Part shown: one piece after another, positions 1-8,647 of the stretch
Layout of the letters: each line of letters opens with the position of its first letter
Position numbering within the stretch: position 1 is the first letter of the stretch
Source of the DNA: Peribacillus frigoritolerans_B
GTDB lineage: Bacteria > Bacillota > Bacilli > Bacillales > DSM-1321
Assembly: GCF_044762665.1 (NCBI RefSeq)
Contig: NZ_JBIWES010000014.1
Location: forward strand, 1-64,000
Length of the DNA: 64,000 nt
Direction of reading: 5' to 3'
Notes under the pieces: generated by a model
Seen by the model: the letters and a program-made list of their open reading frames with translations, nothing else
Databases searched by the model: none
Told to the model about the DNA's origin: nothing
Made by a program: the position numbers and the translations under genes

Positions 1-128
1 TCCTTTTTAGCTGGCCAGCTCAGGACACATTCATCTTATCAAGAGGTCTTTTTTCGTTCAAACCTCATTTTCAGTTATTACAGGAATGCTGCCCCGTTAG
101 CCATCCATGAATCGCAAAAGTTCTATAA

Positions 129-166
129 GGGGTACCGTCAGGAAAATGCTGATACAACGTTAAGGA
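129..166 (+). repeat. Solitary Tn3-family terminal inverted repeat
   Basis: The stretch begins GGGGTACCGTCAGGAAAATG and ends near CGTTAAG, the layout of 38-bp Tn3-family ends (Tn4430 and Tn1546 type). It closely resembles the two ends that bound the van element at 27936 and 33363. No transposase is attached here, so it is read as a scar. No partner end was found nearby. Confidence 0.55.
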
Positions 167-179
167 AATTTCGATATTA

Positions 180-228
180 AAAAGCCCAATTTCTCAGCAT
201 TAAAATTGAGAAATTGGGCTTTTTTCGT
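180..228. terminator. AT-rich hairpin, bidirectional terminator-like
   Basis: AAGCCCAATTTCTC pairs with GAGAAATTGGGCTT and is followed by a T-run. The minus-strand MBL gene ends at 273, so this can end its transcript. A near copy of the same hairpin plus its flank (GTTACTCCATTAAA) lies at about 33487-33555, so it is also a dispersed repeat. Confidence 0.7.
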
Positions 229-272
229 TACTCCATTAAAAGTGCCCGATAGTTGAAGAAGGTTCTAGAAAT

Positions 273-962
273 TTAATATGAAATTACTTTTTGAATCTGA
301 TCATTAATATTTCCTTTACTTAATCCTCCGTGGTAACAAACCACTGATTCAATGTCGATGTCTATGTATTTCTTCAAGGAGAGTTGAGCCGCCTTTATAT
401 CCAGTGCGGTTGGGGCATGAATTCCCCCAATTATTCCGTTTACACTGTACATCGAATCCCCGGCAACGAGTGTTTTACTTTGTTTTAAATATAGGCTGAT
501 ATGGCCAGGAGTATGCCCTGGAGTATGGATGACACGAATGCCGCCCCAATAAGGCAATTCTTGACCGTCTTTCAAGGTATCGTCTACTTTAACCTTCGGG
601 GGGTTCTCTAGGTGCCCGTCTTTCAAAAGAGGTAAATCCTGACCGTCTCTCAAAGAAGGTAAATCCCCTTGAATATAAGGCTTATCCAGATCGTGAGCAT
701 ATACTTTAATATTACTTTCACACTCCTGTAATATCTCAGGAAGAATACCTATGTGATCTATATCCTGGTGCGTCAAAATCACAACTTTTAGTTTGTCGAA
801 CGACACTCCTACCTTATCCATTGCCACGCGTAAATCTTTAATTTGTCCAGGGAATCCAGTGTCTATTAAAACAGCCATTTCTTGATCCCATAAAAGCGTT
901 GGATGAATAATATTCCCATGAAATTCAAGATGGAGCATCTCTACTCCCTTAGAAATTTCCAT
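273..962 (-). CDS. MBL-fold metallo-hydrolase
   Basis: A 229-residue metallo-beta-lactamase-fold hydrolase. The metal motif is THQDIDHIG at about residues 64-72, an HxDxDH variant of the usual HxHxDH. HTPGHTPGHIS near residue 150 supplies the next metal histidine, then AGDSMY. The family includes lactonases and glyoxalase II-like thioesterases; the substrate cannot be told. The reading frame extends upstream to 1067, but the ATG at 962 (MEISKGVEML) has AAAGGAG nine bases ahead and starts where the fold starts, so it is preferred. No operon partner. Confidence 0.8.
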   Translation of the reverse strand: MEISKGVEMLHLEFHGNIIHPTLLWDQEMAVLIDTGFPGQIKDLRVAMDKVGVSFDKLKVVILTHQDIDHIGILPEILQECESNIKVYAHDLDKPYIQGDLPSLRDGQDLPLLKDGHLENPPKVKVDDTLKDGQELPYWGGIRVIHTPGHTPGHISLYLKQSKTLVAGDSMYSVNGIIGGIHAPTALDIKAAQLSLKKYIDIDIESVVCYHGGLSKGNINDQIQKVISY

Positions 963-1256
963 AACTTTGGGCTCCTTTATAATTAGATTTAGGGGTTTGA
1001 TTACACAAGAAGGTTGAAAGAATAATGCTAATTTTGTACGTGAAATACTATTATTACGTAGTATCACTTATTCATTAACACACTAATCTGCAAGTTTATT
1101 GAATAACACAAGCATGATATTAACTTCGGCTTCCTTCCCAAAAGTTCCTGCTCTTATCCAATAATCTGGACAGATTATTGAATAAGAGAATTGACATTCT
1201 TAAATAACTTTATTTGTATTTAACTATCCTACCCCGATAGTTGCAAAAAGAAAAAA

Positions 1257-1275
1257 AGCTGCCTTAAAGACAGCT
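1257..1275 (-). terminator. Rho-independent terminator
   Basis: On the minus strand AGCTGTC pairs with GGCAGCT and is followed by a run of seven T. It lies just after the methyltransferase remnant and probably once ended that transcript. Confidence 0.7.
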
Positions 1276-1320
1276 CTGAACTTAAACTAACCACCCGTTA
1301 GTTCATTAAGGAGCAATTTA

Positions 1321-1630
1321 TCATCCCTTTTTTCTTCCAATGTAAAGTAAGTGTGATGATATTCCAAGGGTATAAGGGTCTGATGCATTCTCTATAAGTA
1401 ACTTTATTATTTTATCTACTTCTTGCCCTCCTTTGTCTATCCAGTAACTCCAGTTTTTCATCTGTTAAAATAGCACCTGCATTTGATCCTATAAGCTACA
1501 AACTTTCAAATCCTTGTGATTCCATAAACGGTCTGATTTCTTCAATATTAAAGTAATATACACCTGTTAAACGCCCTTCATCTGCATGGTTAAAAGAACC
1601 TGATTCATCAAATTGAATTATAGTATCCAT
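1321..1630 (-). pseudogene. C-terminal remnant of a class I SAM methyltransferase
   Basis: Minus-strand translation gives FNHADEGRLTGVYYFN, IEEIRPFMESQGF, IGSNAGAILTDE and, in another frame, ENASDPYTLGISSHLLYIG. I recognise this as the C-terminal third of a Bacillus SAM-dependent methyltransferase. The SAM-binding half is missing, and an extra T near 1452 shifts the frame between DEKLE and YW. The remnant starts at a chance ATG (1630) directly joined to the recombinase remnant upstream, so it is probably a deletion or insertion junction. Confidence 0.7.
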
Positions 1631-1948
1631 TTATCGTTTGTTTTGTCCATTGTAAGATTTTCTTGCAGACTATGAAAGCCTAGGCCTCGTTTATTTAAGC
1701 TGTTCACAATTTGAATCAAATCTTGCATGTTACGTCCCAATCAGTCCAATCGCCAAACAACAATTATATCGCCTTCACCTGCATACTAAAGTGCTTCCTC
1801 TAAACTAGGAAGCTGTCTTTTTGCACCACTCAGTTTATCGCAGAAAATTTTTGAACAACCATACTGCGTTAACGCATTTCGATATATAATACTTCTAATC
1901 AAAGCATCCTCTAAAGAAATAACCCCAACCAGGACTAATATATTTCAT
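1618..1948 (-). pseudogene. Broken serine recombinase (resolvase/invertase) N-terminal half
   Basis: Minus-strand translation shows ALTQYGCSKIFCDKLSGA, YAGEGDIIVVWRLD, LGRNMQDLIQIVNSLNKRG and FHSLQENLTMDKTND, the N-terminal catalytic domain of Pin/TnpR-type resolvases. There are in-frame TAG and TGA stops at conserved positions (after LPSLEEAL and after VVWRLD). A frameshift follows the first codons after the ATG at 1948, which removes the active-site serine region. The C-terminal HTH is absent. AGGGGTG precedes the old start. It is not functional. Confidence 0.8.
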
Positions 1949-2003
1949 ACGATCACCCCTACCTATCGTTCAATTAACATGCCCCTATAGTTAAAGAAAA
2001 AAA

Positions 2004-2028
2004 GCCTTACTTCTTATTGAAGTAAAGC
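2004..2028 (-). terminator. Terminator-like hairpin
   Basis: On the minus strand GCTTTACTTC pairs with GAAGTAAGGC around AATAA, followed by a T-rich run. It can end transcripts from the small gene at 2239. Confidence 0.6.
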
Positions 2029-2238
2029 ACCCATTAAGTTAATGAATTTTTGAGAGATAAAGCTTCACCCCTTAAAAATACCGTCTCTACGATTCAACGA
2101 ATTCCATAACTTTAAAACTCCTTAAGTATTGAAAGTAGTTACTGTGCTTATTGATAATACGAAAGTTGGGGAATCTTTTGACTTTCAACAAATAAAAAAG
2201 TGAAAATGACCTATTAGAGCATTGACTCGTATTTAGAA

Positions 2239-2355
2239 TTATGTTTTATTTGTTTTTCTTTTTTCAATTTCTTTTTTCACCAAAGGGACTACCTTTTCTT
2301 TTACTGTTTTTTGTACTTTTGGATCATTTATTAGTTTTTTAAATTTGTTTAACAT
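2239..2355 (-). CDS. Small basic protein, 38 residues
   Basis: MLNKFKKLINDPKVQKTVKE then a lysine-rich tail, ending at TAA. A GGAGG motif sits six bases before the ATG at 2355; an in-frame ATG two codons upstream touches the ribosome binding site and is less likely. The peptide is strongly basic and predicted helical with no membrane segment. Too small to assign. It is called because of its strong ribosome binding site and a terminator at 2004. Confidence 0.5.
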   Translation of the reverse strand: MLNKFKKLINDPKVQKTVKEKVVPLVKKEIEKRKTNKT

Positions 2356-2568
2356 ATTCATACCTCCGATTTATTAAATTGGGATTTAACTAATATGGGC
2401 TGTGTACTAAAAGGGATAAACGATTCTTCTTCTTGTCAAACATTTCGCAAATGTTAAAAAAGTGGCAGGCAACTCTTAAAGTAAAACACCCGCAAAAATA
2501 AAAAAACCTAAAGAATTCCAATGCATAAATGTATAATCCTCTTCTAAGAGCTGTTTTAGTCATTGTAT

Positions 2569-2643
2569 CTACCTTCGTTTAACAATCTTTTTATATACTA
2601 TATATGCAATTACAATTAGAGCTAGAATAAAAATTACTTTCAT
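2569..2643 (-). CDS. Single-pass membrane microprotein, 24 residues
   Basis: MKVIFILALIVIAYIVYKKI then VKRR. One hydrophobic helix (about residues 3-17) is followed by a positively charged tail, so an N-out/C-in single-pass topology is expected. GGGGAG stands eight bases before the ATG at 2643. Function unknown; Bacillus genomes carry many such microproteins. Too short to exclude chance, but ribosome binding site, helix and charge pattern agree. Confidence 0.45.
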   Translation of the reverse strand: MKVIFILALIVIAYIVYKKIVKRR

Positions 2644-3111
2644 CGAAATCTACTCCCCATCTACTTTTTCTATCTTCTCTTATATACCCGTAATCTGTAT
2701 AAAGAAACAATGAGATAAGGAGAGGTTAAAAAACCATAACTGTTTTGGGAGAAATAAAACATAGTATTCATAATAAATGTCTTGGTTGTAATAACCCCGG
2801 TAGAAAATGTATACGGCGCTGAAAAATAATGCGTTTAGCACCTTTCTATACTCTTGGTCTTTGAACAGCAATAATGAGATATCAATTTGCAATTTGTAAT
2901 CAGGTAGTTCCCACATTTCCTATCGTCAATAGGCATGATTACAGGATTATTCTGTAAGAGCCAATTTAAATCGAACATTGGCATACATATGACTATCCGC
3001 AAGGTGATGCACTCATCTCCCCTCCTTTAAGTCTCTTACTGTATCTCGTAATTGGGTTCAAAAAGATAAAAATAAATTTTTCTTTGGTGCACATAATATA
3101 GGGAATAACCA
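2644..3111. other. Intergenic stretch without a supported gene
   Basis: A minus-strand open frame (2680-2916) has AGGAA abutting its ATG, odd composition and no recognisable motif, so it is not called. The stretch is AT-rich and probably holds the promoter of the acyltransferase; I see no convincing structure. Confidence 0.4.
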
Positions 3112-3135
3112 ATGACAGTAAAAGTGGGTGAACAA

Positions 3136-4167
3136 ATGGAAAGAAATAACGCGATTGACTTTATTAAATTTTTTGCAATATTATCTGTTGTAATCATTCA
3201 TGTATTCCCCAGGGATAGCCAGATTGGTCTATTTATTCTCGATAACATCTCAAGGTTTGCGGTGCCATTTTTCTTTACTGCATCTGGTTATTTGTTCGGT
3301 AAAAAGATGATGCATAAAAGGGATTCCTTTGATTATTTTAAAAGGTATATTATAAAGATCTTGAAACTGTATTTATGCTGGCTCTTCTTTTATATGATGT
3401 ATGATGTTCTTATTCTTTATAAAGATGCTACCGATGCACCAAAGGAATTTGAGCAATACATTAATCATTTTTCATTTCTTGACCTGATTTATTACGGAAC
3501 TGGGACTAGCGGATACCAATTGTGGTTTTTAACCGCATTAATTTGGAGTGTTATCATTCTCTTCGGTTTTTTAAAGTTAAAAAAAGTAAGGCTTCTTTTA
3601 ACCATCAGCCTAGTATTAAACTTGTTAGGTCTTTTCGGACAATCGTATTCGGTGTTCTATGATTTTCCTCTAAGTACGCGAGATGCTTTATTCATAGGTC
3701 TTTTTTATACAACTTTGGGATTCTTCTTTGCGGATGATGAATTCTTTAAAAAGGCAAGAGCAATAACAGCCAAAACCTTCTTATTATTAATTTTTATCTT
3801 CTTTATTGTCCAAGTGGTAGAGGGATACTTGTTAGATAAGATATTATCAGGAAGCCATGGTGAATATTTTATTTCCACTATCTTTTTAACTGCATTTCTT
3901 TTTTTATTTGCATTAAATAATAAAACATTGGGCAAGGATTTGTTCATTACTAAAGTAGGAGGAAGAGCCCTGGGTATATACATTGTTCATGTAGTCTTCA
4001 TCGATATTTTTGATTTGATTTTATCGACAGTAAAAATGGATCATATATCTGACAATTTATTCTTAAAACTATTTGAGACACTCCTTATAATTTCTATGTC
4101 GTACCTATCTTATGACCTACTTCAATATTTCAAAAGGCGTTTAAGCAAATTGATAAAAAGCAGTTAG
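3136..4167 (+). CDS. Acyltransferase 3 family membrane protein
   Basis: About 343 residues with some ten hydrophobic helices. The N-terminus MERNNAIDFIKFFAILSVV followed by IIHVFP carries the conserved early histidine of the acyltransferase-3 (OatA/WecH-like) family, and RFAVPFFFTASGYL is the typical second motif. These proteins transfer acyl groups, often acetyl, to surface sugars or peptidoglycan. The acceptor is unknown. An in-frame ATG at 3112 is possible; neither start has a strong ribosome binding site, and 3136 fits the family N-terminus. Single gene, terminator at about 4218. Confidence 0.8.
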   Translation: MERNNAIDFIKFFAILSVVIIHVFPRDSQIGLFILDNISRFAVPFFFTASGYLFGKKMMHKRDSFDYFKRYIIKILKLYLCWLFFYMMYDVLILYKDATDAPKEFEQYINHFSFLDLIYYGTGTSGYQLWFLTALIWSVIILFGFLKLKKVRLLLTISLVLNLLGLFGQSYSVFYDFPLSTRDALFIGLFYTTLGFFFADDEFFKKARAITAKTFLLLIFIFFIVQVVEGYLLDKILSGSHGEYFISTIFLTAFLFLFALNNKTLGKDLFITKVGGRALGIYIVHVVFIDIFDLILSTVKMDHISDNLFLKLFETLLIISMSYLSYDLLQYFKRRLSKLIKSS

Positions 4168-4217
4168 TGAAAAGTCAGAACCCCTTTACTTAAATGATGG
4201 GAGTTTATAAGCAGCAA

Positions 4218-4251
4218 AAAAATCCCTGCTGGGAGCATGGGATTTTTTTTA
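4218..4251. terminator. Bidirectional terminator between convergent genes
   Basis: AAAAAATCCC pairs with GGGATTTTTT around a 12-base loop, with A and T runs on both sides. It separates the acyltransferase (+) from the BASS symporter (-). Confidence 0.8.
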
Positions 4252-4263
4252 ACTTAAATATAA

Positions 4264-5238
4264 TTAAAGCTTTTTCTCCACCGGATGGACTGGCGCTTCC
4301 TTTATACTCTCGCCAGCAGACTTTTTAGACCAGTAAGTCGCAAGAATTGGTCCGGATATATTGTGCCATGCAGCAGCCAGGACACTTGGAAGTGCTGCCA
4401 GCGGGCCGAAATGTGCAGTGGCAAGCGCAACGCCTAACCCGGAGTTCTGCATGCCCACTTCAATCGAAATCGCTCTTCTATTCACTTCATCAAGTCCAAG
4501 CATTTTTGCTGCTAAGTAACCAAACAGTAGCCCAAATCCGTTGTGAAGCATCACGGCAGTAAAAATAAGGAATCCGGAAGCAGCAATGCTAGTTGCGTTG
4601 CCTGAGACTACTGCACTTACAATAGTAATAATGGCTGCTACCGAAATAAGTGGTAAAACGGTCAAGCTTTTTTCAACTATTACAGGGAAAAACCGCTTAA
4701 TGGCCAAACCTAGAACAATTGGAAGAAGGATAACTTGTATAATGGACTTAAACATATCAAAAAAATCAACCGGCATCCATTGTCCTGCCAGCAAAAGCAG
4801 AAGCAGTGGTGTCATGATTGGGGCCAGTAAAGTTGATACCGAAGTCATAGCTATCGACAAAGGTACATTCCCTTTAGCCAGATATACCATAACGTTAGAG
4901 GCTGTTCCGCCTGGTACACAGCCAAGCAAAACCAGACCTGCAGCTAATTCAGCTGGCAAATTCATGAGTTTCGCAATTAGGAATGCCACAGTTGGCATGA
5001 TGATAAACTGGGCGCAAACTCCAATTATCACGGGCAGTGGTTTAGTGATGACGATTTTAAAATCAACTGCCTTCAAAGTGAGCCCCATTCCAAACATGAC
5101 AACGCCAAGCAATATTGTAATATAGCCTCCCAATCCCAAAAATGGCTCAGGAAAAATAAAGGCGATGACGGATATCAAGATAACCCAAACAGCAAAATAT
5201 TTTCCGGCTAATGTACTGAATGCCTCTAATACTTTCAT
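4264..5238 (-). CDS. Bile acid:sodium symporter (BASS) family transporter
   Basis: 324 residues, nearly all hydrophobic, with the BASS hallmarks GCVPGGTASNVMVYLAKGN and IEVGMQNSGLGVALA. The family imports small organic acids such as pantoate, 2-oxoacids and bile acids with sodium. The gene begins four bases after the dehydrogenase stop at 5243, so both are one transcript. It probably imports the hydroxyacid oxidised by that enzyme; that link is inference. Expression should follow the operators at 6683-7084. Confidence 0.85.
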   Translation of the reverse strand: MKVLEAFSTLAGKYFAVWVILISVIAFIFPEPFLGLGGYITILLGVVMFGMGLTLKAVDFKIVITKPLPVIIGVCAQFIIMPTVAFLIAKLMNLPAELAAGLVLLGCVPGGTASNVMVYLAKGNVPLSIAMTSVSTLLAPIMTPLLLLLLAGQWMPVDFFDMFKSIIQVILLPIVLGLAIKRFFPVIVEKSLTVLPLISVAAIITIVSAVVSGNATSIAASGFLIFTAVMLHNGFGLLFGYLAAKMLGLDEVNRRAISIEVGMQNSGLGVALATAHFGPLAALPSVLAAAWHNISGPILATYWSKKSAGESIKEAPVHPVEKKL

Positions 5239-5242
5239 TCCA

Positions 5243-6631
5243 TCACACTCTTTCTGGCATAAATATTTTATTTGGATTTAATAAATTATCCGGATCAAGG
5301 GCTAATTTGATTTTTTCCATCACAAACAGTGAGTCTCCATGTTCTTTTTTCTGATATTTTTGTTTACCGACCCCAACACCATGTTCGCCTGTGCATGTTC
5401 CTTTACGCTCAAGGGCATATAGGACAATTTGTTCGTTTAGCTGTTCAGCTCTTTTAATCTCTTCTTGATTATTGTTATCGATCATTAAGAGTACGTGATA
5501 GTTCCCGTCGCCTACATGGCCGACGATCCCACCGGTAAGGCCAAGGAAATCAACAGCTTCCCTTGCGTGGTGAATTGCACCGGACAGCTCTGAAATCGGA
5601 AGGCAGACATCAGTCACCATCAGTTTTTTTCCAGGGTTGCCATGAATATAAGCATAGGCAAGATTATGGCGAGCCTCCCATAGGCGGTTCCTGGCAGCAT
5701 TATCTGTTTCAAATTCAATATCGAGACAATTATGTTCAGCTACTATTTCCTTAGTGAACTCTACGTCTTGCTTCAACCCGGCTTCATTGCCATGAAATTC
5801 CAAAAATAGTGTAGGCGCTTCGTTATAGCTTGTATCACTATAAAGGTTAACATGCTTCATTGATGGTTCATCGACAAGTTCCACCCTTGCTATTGGAACA
5901 CCTGACTGCAAAATGGATACAACAGCTTCTACCGCATGGGTCAATGCCGGAAATGATGCTCTTGCCGCCATAACGTGCTCAGGAATTCCGTAAACTCTTA
6001 ACGTCAATTCCGTAAAGCAGCCAAGGGTTCCCTCTGAACCAACAAAAAGGCCGTTTAGATGGTAGCCTGATGATGATTTAGCGGCTAAACTGCCAGTATG
6101 TATAATCGAACCATCTGCAAGCACCACTTCAAGATCACGGACTTGGTCACGCATCACACCATATTTAACTGATGTCGTTCCACTTGCATTTGTTGCCGCC
6201 ATTCCGCCTAGAGTGGCATCAGCCCCCGGATCCACGGAAAAAAACAAACCGTATTTTTTCAATTCTTTGTTTAGTTGAGAACGCGTTACGCCTGGCTGAA
6301 CCTTTACGAGAAAATCGTTTTCACGCACTTCCAGGATTTTATTCATTAGTGAAAAATCAATAGTTATGCCATGGTTGTACGGTATGACATGTCCCTCGAG
6401 GCTTGATCCCAACCCAAAAGGAACCATTGGAATTTTGTACTTATTCCCCAATTTCACAACTTCACTAACTTGCTGTGCGGTTTCTGGGAATACAACAATA
6501 TCAGGAAGACTTACAGCATGATATGATTCATCCCTGCCATGTAATTCTCTTACTGTCTGGTTTTCCGTTACTTGACTTTCCGAAAGAATTTCCTTTAAAT
6601 CGTTGATTAAATTTACACTAGCCGCTTCCAT
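5243..6631 (-). CDS. FAD-linked 2-hydroxyacid dehydrogenase (GlcD/LDHD type)
   Basis: 462 residues in the vanillyl-alcohol-oxidase flavoprotein fold. The N-terminal PCMH domain shows PDIVVFPETAQQVSEVV, PFGLGSSLEGH, GGMAATNASGTTSVKYG and FVGSEGTLG. The C-terminal cap has HVGDGNYH and TGEHGVGVGKQKY. It resembles D-lactate/D-2-hydroxyacid dehydrogenases more than strict glycolate oxidase GlcD, and no Fe-S subunit is adjacent. AAGGAG lies six bases before the ATG. First gene of a two-gene operon with the symporter, divergent from a FadR-type regulator. Confidence 0.88.
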   Translation of the reverse strand: MEAASVNLINDLKEILSESQVTENQTVRELHGRDESYHAVSLPDIVVFPETAQQVSEVVKLGNKYKIPMVPFGLGSSLEGHVIPYNHGITIDFSLMNKILEVRENDFLVKVQPGVTRSQLNKELKKYGLFFSVDPGADATLGGMAATNASGTTSVKYGVMRDQVRDLEVVLADGSIIHTGSLAAKSSSGYHLNGLFVGSEGTLGCFTELTLRVYGIPEHVMAARASFPALTHAVEAVVSILQSGVPIARVELVDEPSMKHVNLYSDTSYNEAPTLFLEFHGNEAGLKQDVEFTKEIVAEHNCLDIEFETDNAARNRLWEARHNLAYAYIHGNPGKKLMVTDVCLPISELSGAIHHAREAVDFLGLTGGIVGHVGDGNYHVLLMIDNNNQEEIKRAEQLNEQIVLYALERKGTCTGEHGVGVGKQKYQKKEHGDSLFVMEKIKLALDPDNLLNPNKIFMPERV

Positions 6632-6682
6632 TCCATTCTCCTTCTTTCTGCTATATCATCCGTTTTTGTTATATCAAAAACT

Positions 6683-6695
6683 TTGGTCGAACCTA
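6683..6695. promoter_or_regulatory. FadR-type operator, copy 1
   Basis: TTGGTCGAACCTA matches the TTGGTCnnACCAA pattern of the three other copies here with one end mismatch. It lies about 52 bases upstream of the dehydrogenase start. Confidence 0.55.
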
Positions 6696-6790
6696 TACCG
6701 AGATTTAGTTTCTCCTTCATTTCTTCAACTATAGTATCGAGAGATGGTTTACCCTCCTTAATGGCTTTAAATGATATCGCTACCAAATAA

Positions 6791-6803
6791 TTGGTCTAAC
6801 CAA
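6791..6803. promoter_or_regulatory. FadR-type operator, copy 2
   Basis: TTGGTCTAACCAA is a near-perfect dyad, the form bound by FCD-type GntR regulators such as PdhR, LldR and GlcC. The flanks extend the symmetry to AATTGGTC..ACCAATT. Confidence 0.7.
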
Positions 6804-6988
6804 TTTTCATTATACTAAATTTTTTGACTTTTTCAACAATTATTCCATTTATGCTTTTCTCCATAAATAAATGCTTACTTGTCAGTGTTTATTGTTGATT
6901 TTCCATCCTAATAACAAAAACTTAAATGGCCTTTAATACCCAAATGAACGGGATTTGACTGAATCTGGACAATTATCTATTTACCATA

Positions 6989-7001
6989 TTGGTCTAACCG
7001 A
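6989..7001. promoter_or_regulatory. FadR-type operator, copy 3
   Basis: TTGGTCTAACCGA, one mismatch from copy 2. It lies about 125 bases before the regulator start, where it can serve autoregulation. Confidence 0.65.
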
Positions 7002-7071
7002 TTGAAATGACTTTTATATTGCGATTATCCCCTTGCTTCATAAATGAATGCTTGTTAGAATGATTTCACTA

Positions 7072-7084
7072 ATGGTCGTACCAA
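7072..7084. promoter_or_regulatory. FadR-type operator, copy 4
   Basis: ATGGTCGTACCAA, about 40 bases before the preferred regulator start at 7125. It sits where it would block transcription or elongation of the regulator gene. Confidence 0.6.
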
Positions 7085-7124
7085 CATGTTTTTAGGGCTG
7101 TTATGGAAGGATGTGAAGGAAGTA

Positions 7125-7913
7125 ATGGATTCTATACCAGTTAAATCCCCCAAAGTGTACGAAATCATCTTCAATCAAATTAAGGAATCTTTTATTAGCG
7201 GGGAATTGAAACCTGGAGATAAATTACCCCCTGAACGGGAGTTGTCCAATCGTTTTAAAGTGAGTCGAACATCTATCAGAGAAGCCCTTCGAGTATTGGA
7301 GATTAACGGAGTCATTGAGGTCAGACCAGGTGATGGGACATTTATCAGACAATCTGATGTTCAGTCACTGATCGAACAGCTAACCAACTCAATCATCAAA
7401 GCTGAGGACAACATGGTCTATGAAATGCTTGAAGTCCGCCGAGTAATTGAAACGGAGTGTGCTTTTCTTGCTGCGCAGAGAGCTAACTCTCTTGATTTAC
7501 AAAATATCCTTAAAGCTCTAGAAGAAATGGCACGTTCGGAACATGATGAAGAATTAGGCTTGCAAGCAGATCTGCTGTTTCACCATAGTATTGCACAAGC
7601 CACAAACAATTCCATATTTGCTGGATTGGTCCATACTCTAAGTGATCAAATGAAAAATACGATTCGTGCCACCAGACGGCATCGTTTCGCAAAACCAGGT
7701 CATTTTCAAGAAACGCTTCAAGAACATAAAGAAATCTACTATTCTATCGCGTTAAAGGACGCGGACAAAGCCAAGCAACTAATGAATGCCCATATCATCC
7801 GCATTAGAGAACAGATGGCTACGGCAACACTTGAAAGCATTGGAGATGCTGCTAAAATTGCTGCTTATAAAAATGAAAAAAACCATCATCACAATGCTGT
7901 AGGTGATAAATAA
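7125..7913 (+). CDS. FadR-subfamily GntR transcriptional regulator
   Basis: 262 residues from the preferred ATG. The N-terminal winged HTH has LKPGDKLPPERELSNRFKVS and SRTSIREALRVLEINGVIEV. The C-terminal FCD ligand domain spans about residues 100-235 and carries metal/ligand histidines in FHHSIAQAT, EHKEIYYSI and NAHIIRIREQ. An upstream in-frame ATG (7086) overlaps operator copy 4 and has no ribosome binding site; GAAGGAAG precedes 7125. It is divergent from the dehydrogenase/symporter operon, with four matching operators between, so it very likely controls that operon in response to a hydroxyacid. Confidence 0.88.
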   Translation: MDSIPVKSPKVYEIIFNQIKESFISGELKPGDKLPPERELSNRFKVSRTSIREALRVLEINGVIEVRPGDGTFIRQSDVQSLIEQLTNSIIKAEDNMVYEMLEVRRVIETECAFLAAQRANSLDLQNILKALEEMARSEHDEELGLQADLLFHHSIAQATNNSIFAGLVHTLSDQMKNTIRATRRHRFAKPGHFQETLQEHKEIYYSIALKDADKAKQLMNAHIIRIREQMATATLESIGDAAKIAAYKNEKNHHHNAVGDK

Positions 7914-8021
7914 GGTCCCGCTTGCTATATAACTAACCAGAACATGGAGTTATGCCCCTGAAATTATCAGTGAATTGATTTTTTAACCGAGGCCTATTAA
8001 TTGACACTGCTTTGCCCATTA

Positions 8022-8048
8022 AAAAAGCGCCTTTCTCAGAGGGCGCTA
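8022..8048 (-). terminator. Rho-independent terminator
   Basis: On the minus strand AGCGCC pairs with GGCGCT, followed by a T-run. It serves the small gene at 8083 and may also stop the regulator transcript from the other side. Confidence 0.75.
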
Positions 8049-8082
8049 AGCTGGTTTATTATAGTTTTAAAAAATTGATCCC

Positions 8083-8283
8083 CTATATAAGTAAATGTTG
8101 GTTTTCTCCTTTTGATATAGTGAAGGAATCAACGTTACATACTTTTAGAGCATTATCAATCAATGAAAGCTGATCATTAATCATTGATAAGTAGGAAATA
8201 TGATAGTCATTAATTTGTTCCTTTAACTCCAACAGCAGCGTTTTGTCCCTAAGTATAAGGTAAATCTCGTCTTGATGTAACAT
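8083..8283 (-). CDS. Hypothetical protein, 66 residues
   Basis: Begins MLHQDEIYLILRDKTLLLEL and is rich in Leu, Ile, Asp and Glu, with alternating heptad-like hydrophobics (about residues 5-45) that suggest a short coiled coil. The ATG at 8283 has AAAGGAG seven bases ahead; the frame extends to 8304 but that start lacks a site. No family recognised. It is a single gene with its own terminator. Confidence 0.6.
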   Translation of the reverse strand: MLHQDEIYLILRDKTLLLELKEQINDYHISYLSMINDQLSLIDNALKVCNVDSFTISKGENQHLLI

Positions 8284-8623
8284 ATCACTTCTCCTTTTAG
8301 TCAAGATATTACCTTTTACCCAAATTATTACAATCGTTAACTTATAAGTGGATGTTTTGTACCATATTTCACAATGAGTTGGACGATACGTTTTTTATTA
8401 CAAACCATGCAACATAGTTTAAGGGGATTGGCTCCGTAACAGTTCCTCCTTATAGTAAAGATCCGTTAGTTGAAGCAGACAACGATAAGTATATAGAATA
8501 TTATTAAAAAGGCTGTCGTATATTAGTATTAATCGTCGAATATGCCCCCTTCTTACTTTGTTGTGTTAGACTTAATAGATAAACCATATTTTCTTGGGGT
8601 TATTTGACTTTTCTTAGTCACAC
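8284..8623. other. Intergenic stretch with a short ORF tail
   Basis: About 340 bases without a called gene. A plus-strand tail at roughly 8427-8507 reads GSVTVPPYSKDPLVEADNDK and ends at TAA, but a stop lies just upstream and no start is available. It looks like the end of a lost gene of unknown family. Confidence 0.35.
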
Positions 8624-8647
8624 TTGCAAAAGGAAAGGAGTGTAGAA

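Noticed and set aside
2680..2916. 78-codon open frame on the minus strand, aromatic-rich
   Set aside because: The AGGAA motif touches the ATG, composition is unlike a soluble or membrane protein family, and no motif is recognisable.
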